A stretch of DNA of 64,000 nt from positions 1,727,001 to 1,791,000 of the forward strand of contig JALDNG010000020.1 of NCBI GenBank assembly GCA_024349245.1, read 5' to 3'. The notes under the pieces were generated by a model that ran no database searches, was not told where the DNA came from, and saw only the letters and a list, made by a program, of their open reading frames with translations. The DNA is from Neodontobutis hainanensis (Eukaryota; Chordata; Actinopteri; Gobiiformes; Odontobutidae). The position numbers were made by a program, and so were the translations under genes. Below are positions 58,954 to 64,000 of this stretch, in pieces. The stretch's first letter is position 1; every line of letters starts with the position of its first letter.

Positions 58954-60223
58954 TCCCTTTGTGCTGCACCATATCAGGGTTACCAAGGCGACGGTGGCCG
59001 GACCCAGGGGTGGAGGCCTCGCAGCTCTTCCTGTCCCGCTTCACCCTCTGCGTTCACCCTGATCCGAAACCAGGTTGAACGCAAGGCCCCAACTGAGGTC
59101 TGTCCGAGGACAGGACCGGACTGTTCCCCAAAAACAAACCGGGGCTTTTGTGTTTATACATAATCTCTGAACATAACTCTGTTTATATATGATTTAAAAG
59201 TAAAGAAAACGCTTTTGTTCTGAGCAGTATTTGTTCAAACAGGGCTCCCACATGAACTGAAGCCTCACGGTATGTTCTTCCATGAATCCCCACTGGGTGT
59301 TATGAGTTTGAGTTTTGACCCTCTGAGGCCGCTGTTGTTTTGTGGAGTGGAATTTAAAAGGAACACTTTCCCTACTGTAGGTTAAATTTCAGGACAGAAA
59401 AGCAGACCGGCGCAATCAGGGCAGTCACAAGCAAGGAGAGAAATTTGAGTTATTGCCTTAATCCGGTTATAACTGGAGTTTTATTATAAAATTCTTACTC
59501 TGATTGGCAAAGCAATCTTTTGAATTTCTCTAAAGCAGAGAGACACACTGGATACTGTGATTCATTGTCAGACTATTGCTGCGGGTTTATGGATTAGTTG
59601 AACTAAAGCTGAACAGGGACAGAATAAAAAAACAAACAGTGTTTACATCATGCCTTTGTACAAACTACTGCTGCGTTTAGCTGATGTTGCGTTGAAGTGC
59701 TCAGCAGAAGGGTTTTTTTTTTTTTTTTTACTTTGTTCATGTGCTTTCATCTCGTAAAGTCGGAGTGTTTAATATAGCTTTTTATAAATGAGTCGATTAT
59801 CATAGAGTCAAGCGGTCTACTTTATTAGCCTTTAATGCCGAAGACAGGTCAGGTTTATCTTTAGCTCCTTTTCTCTAAACACTGGATGCTATTAAATATG
59901 AAGGACGTATAAATGCAGCATTGGTCTGAGCAGAGCACTGTGGGTAAAATAGTCCGATTCTGTCCTGTTCATGTGAATTCAGGCAAAGACAGAAGTCCAG
60001 TTAGACTCCTTTTTATTGGCGCTATGAGCCGACTAGGCTCGTATGTAAGGCAAGGCATCTTTAAACTGTATTTTATTGTACAAGTCCATCTAAAATTAAA
60101 ATGGGGCCTTCTGGATTTTCAGCTTTTTCTTCTAAATTGTTTGTATTTTTATGGGTTATCATTAAAATTGTTTAAACGCACATAATTTGATCCATAAAAA
60201 TAAGTCTGATGTAAAAGACCCTA

Positions 60224-60229
60224 AATAAA
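60224..60229 (+). terminator. cuedc1: Poly(A) signal candidate for cuedc1
   Basis: AATAAA in ccctaaataaatggtt, about 1.27 kb past the stop base. I see no canonical AATAAA in the intervening 3' untranslated region. A shorter transcript using a variant signal cannot be excluded. Confidence 0.5.
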
Positions 60230-61124
60230 TGGTTTTCTTATTTTTGTTTTGAAATCCTGTTCACGGCCTTTACTCAAATCTGTAATGTTACCTTTTTACG
60301 AAAAACTGAACTGTCCTTTTTTAAATAAGAAACGTATTGTTTTATAATATTTCTCAAAGATGTGGGAGCCCTGTAACATCTTCCTCTAAGTCTCCTCTGT
60401 GGGGATCTCTAGCTCTAGTCATGCAACATTTAACTTTATTACTTTTCCAGTGGTGTACAGTAGCAGACCGTAATCTTTATAAATATGGTCCCTCAGGCCT
60501 TATCGAATAATAATATTTTCACATTTTCCTAAAGGTGTTTTCTCAAAGAATGAAAAAATATCACAGAGCGCAGTCATATCTCAGACTGTCCCTGTCCTCG
60601 TCTGGGCTCGTCTTTTTAGCTGTGTTCAGACTGTGAGCTTTAATGTTCAGTTTGGCCAGGCTTTTGTTAAAATGAAGTAGATATTTCAGATGTTTCCTGA
60701 GGTCAATGTTTTCCATTACTGGTTTGGTGAATGACAAAACTAAATGGTAATGGTAAGCCATAATCACTCTTTTGAAACTCAAACAAATACAGAACAAAGC
60801 ATGTGTAAGAATACGGAAAAGTGAAGCTATCCAAATGCGTCAGCCTCAGAGATTGTTACAAGTTCTGAAATATTTTACTTGTTTAAACTCCTGGCCCTCT
60901 GAGGATAATTTCAAACCTACTTCAAAAAAGTAAACTGTATTTTATACTTTGAGCGTTTTATATATTTACAATAAACACATATTTTTCTGATATAAAAAAA
61001 AAACATGTAATAGTACTTCAACCGCAATTGTGCTTTTATCTAGAAAATAAATCAGATTAATTAGGCATCAAAAACAATAATTTAAACCTGCTGTTTGACT
61101 TGTACAGTTGTGCTCATACCATGG

Positions 61125-61690
61125 CAGAATTTATGACATCTTTGGCCATTTTTCAGACAATATGAATAATAACCCCAAAAAAAAGATTTTTATCTCGTAG
61201 TGTTTGGGGAAGCCATTTATTGTCAAAATCATAATGCCAACAGAAACTCCCCAAATGACCCTGATCAAAAGTGTACAAACCCCAGTTCTTAACACTGTGC
61301 ATTGCATTGACATTTCTTTTTCTTTCCTCATGACTCAGACAGAAACATCAGTGCAGCACTGGATGAAAGATGCAAGGGTCTGTCAGGGGTCCAGAAACTC
61401 ACTGACCTTTCTCTCACACTTTTTACAAGCAAACTGATCACAGGTGAGGATGATACCTTTAGTAGCCATTCAAACCTGTTTGTCACTTGTGCAGGTGATC
61501 AGGCCCAAATCACCAGGGTGTGTAAACTTTTGATCAGAGTCATTTAAGTAGTTTCTGTTATTATGATTTTAAAAAAGTAAAAACGGTTGTTTTACAATAA
61601 ATGGATTCACCCAAACACTAACTATGAGTGAAAGAAAAGGCTTTTGGGTTAAGGTTAATGTGTTAGAAAAAGGTAATTGAGCCACTTGAA
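61125..61690. mobile_element. Foldback DNA transposon with long inverted arms
   Basis: The outer arms, about 61125-61285 and 61517-61690, are imperfect inverted repeats. For example, ccatttattgtcaaaatcat on the left matches the complement of tttacaataaatgg with gattt on the right, and ctgatcaaaagtgtacaaac on the left matches the complement of gtgtaaacttttgatcag. The centre has no transposase. The structure is that of a non-autonomous DNA element. Exact ends and target duplication were not resolved. Confidence 0.75.
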
Positions 61691-62704
61691 GGACAAACGA
61701 GGCAGATATTGGTATAGAAAAACTTTAAGAAAAGCTTTAAGGCTCTATTTGATTTCTTGTAACGCTTCAAAAAGCCACTAACAATAACCGTGTAGCACCT
61801 GAACAAAACAAAGTTTGTGGTTTTATCCTTACATCTGAACACAGCCTGTGAAAAGAAGAGTGTTTGTTTGTTTTTTGAAAAGCTCTGTGTTGGTTACTGT
61901 GAACCGCAGCTGGAGCTGACGAAAGACGTGGAGAACCTGAAAGTGTCCGAGTATCTCAGTTCTAACGGTCGTTTTAATGACTCTTTGGTGCTTTTTTTCA
62001 ACGATTTACCTTTTGTTTGTAGACGTGGTTTAGCATGACTTAAAGAAAACTTCGATGTAGCGTATCTTGAGTTTAGAGAGAGACCTGATCAAAAGAAAGG
62101 CTGACAATACAGATGTTTTATTGTGTTAAGTGTTGCCTTGTTTAAATGGATTTAATAGAAGTTTGCTGGGACTGTTTTAGACGTCTGGCAATAATCTGAC
62201 ATGACTGAATGACCCTTTAATGTTGCATGTACCAGTGCTTTATACCAGTGCTATTGTTTATTACTCATGTTTAATTATCATACTTTAGGCAGCATTACGG
62301 CTCTGACAAAGATGCCAATTGTCCAAGGCCTTTTCTTCCCTTGTTTTTGTGGCTGTGGTTTTTAGAAACAGTTTTTGTCACTTAAAAGACCTTCGTGCAG
62401 AGCTCCTTGTGACCCTAATGAATACTGATGGTCGATGAATTCCACTTGAGCAGTACTGAACAGGTCGTATCAGTTTACATCACCAAAGGGGTCTGAAACG
62501 TCTCAAAAGTGTCCTGTACAGTACACCTTTGGTCACCCTTTAGTCTTTTTGGTTGCATCAGTGCGGTCCGCTGGAGTCTGTTGATTAGACGATAGATGAT
62601 CCTCACTCGAGCAAGGAAGCAACGGGAATAACGCATGATGGAATTATTTTATTTTATTTTTTTAAATGTTGAAGCATGTGTTCTTCTTGTGATAAACATT
62701 TTAC

Positions 62705-62737
62705 AAGAGAGAACAATTGTGTTAATTGTTCTCTCTT
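62705..62737. repeat. Perfect 14-bp hairpin with 5-base loop
   Basis: The arms AAGAGAGAACAATT (62705-62718) and AATTGTTCTCTCTT (62724-62737) are exact complements around gtgtt. No gene is close by. Confidence 0.95.
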
Positions 62738-64000
62738 ATTTTGCAAAAGAATAACTCATTTCCTGGTTTAATTATTTTTGTCCTTTTGATTTTGACAATA
62801 GTGTCGACCAATAGGAGCCCTCCTTTTTTCCAGAAGCAAGCTGTGATTGGCCAAACTCGCTGTGGGTCGATCATTCTCATCTATTAAAATCCTTAATTAG
62901 AAAGACTAGAGGATGTCTTAAGAGCTACTTTTTTCACAGATTATTCCTGTTACAATGAGATTTAAAAAATTAGGTAATCCCCGTTTCATTAAATGTTGTG
63001 GAGCCCTAAAGCCGGGCGTACACGGTGTTAATATTTATCTGCCCGAATTTGACCCAATTTCTAGTTTGCGCGGCAATTTTTGAGTTGGGACAAATTTCAG
63101 CTTTGGTGTGTTGTGTATGGGGGGTTACAAGTCGATGAACCCCTCCTGCTCCTGACCTGCAATTAGATTAGATGTGGGATGAAATTCTGACATGGTACAG
63201 TGTGAGCACGTAAATCCTGAGCTCTAATGTGATTTATGACTTGTGGTTCTATTTGAAACACTCAATACTCGGCTTAATGGAAACCGCACTTTTGTGTGTC
63301 GTCTCTGTTTCTGCAGCAGACATCCCTTTTTAATAGTTTTTTTTAAAACGACTCCCTAGACTCAACCCAGACCGTACTGTTCGGTAAAAACGAGGCTAAA
63401 ATGAGCCAGGACTGATACCTGCTCACCTGCTAAAATGTATTACTGTGGACATAGCTTTTTTCAGTACATGTCTTTTTTTTTTCCTGAGTCAGTTAATCTC
63501 TTAAAACATGTCTGCGCTGGTGTGAAGACTGTTCAACTTTTTGTGAAATGAAACTTGATCGTTCCTCAGGGAAACCACAAATTTCCCCCTTTTTTTTTTT
63601 TTTTTATTTTATTCTCTTATTTTTATAAATATTCTCATTTTTATTTTATCATAAAACTCTTCCATGTACATACCTGCAGCTTTGTAGTAGCATAATCCAT
63701 TAAGTCAGATAAATGTATATTTAAAAAAAACATCAAACATTTCATTGTGTTTTTTAAAGGTGCTGTGTCAAACATTCAGAAATAAGTGTCCACTGCCATT
63801 TTTACTACAATATTACAAGTGTGGCATCAGGTGTAGCTAATGGCGCTTTTCTTGTCATTTGAGCTGATGCAAAACCATAAAATCAAGTCTGTATACCGTC
63901 AAGGCTCCACACACTCAGCAGTGTTGACATCAAATGAGAAAATCTTGACTTAAATGTGTATTCAAAGTCTAATTTAATGCTTTTCAACACTTGATTTCTT

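Larger units (their letters stand above)
60230..64000. other. Gene-free stretch to the right edge
   Basis: AT-rich sequence with one long foldback element near 61.1-61.7 kb, a perfect hairpin at 62705 and T-tracts. Text near 63005-63140 (gccgggcgtacacggtgtta) resembles an end of a repeated element. No exon of a known gene is seen. Confidence 0.5.

Overview
The window looks like nuclear DNA of a bony (teleost) fish. It has AT-rich non-coding DNA, introns with GT/AG borders, two vertebrate genes with near-complete exon sets, seven copies of a tRNA-derived SINE, Tc1-like and hAT-like transposon remains, a LINE fragment and microsatellites. I cannot name the species.

Region 1 (about 0.1-21.5 kb) is a local family of paralogous genes for a secreted-type protein with WxxW (CILP/mucin type) domains. 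Copy A (about 1.45-3.24 kb) is an internally deleted pseudogene. Copy B (about 7.36-14.29 kb) looks intact from exon 2 onward. It carries one 2,880-base exon made almost wholly of in-frame Asn/Gly/Gln-rich tandem repeats, followed by two WxxW domains, each split over two exons. Copy C (about 17.2-21.5 kb) is a decayed pseudogene that lacks the repeat exon and the first half of domain 1; its upstream part is itself duplicated. Two internally deleted hAT-type elements with perfect 8-bp target duplications lie here, and one of them has a paralogous empty site at 209-216.

Region 2 (about 23.5-38.1 kb) is akap1, the mitochondrial A-kinase anchor protein: a GC-rich non-coding first exon, an 8-kb first intron holding a SINE, a Tc1 fragment and several perfect palindromes, then ten coding exons (768 aa) giving a membrane anchor, an RII-binding helix, a KH domain and a Tudor domain.

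Region 3 (about 45.4-60.2 kb) is cuedc1: a CpG-rich promoter and non-coding first exon, a 6-kb intron, and ten coding exons (388 aa) with a CUE domain and a PPxY motif. The spacer between akap1 and cuedc1 (38.1-45.4 kb) and the tail (60.2-64 kb) hold repeats and no gene that I recognise.

akap1 and cuedc1 lie on the same strand and near one another, matching their shared neighbourhood on human 17q22. The WxxW family next to them appears to be a fast-changing addition and is the most unusual part of the window. All joins between exons are my own reading of splice sites and reading phase and have not been tested against transcripts.
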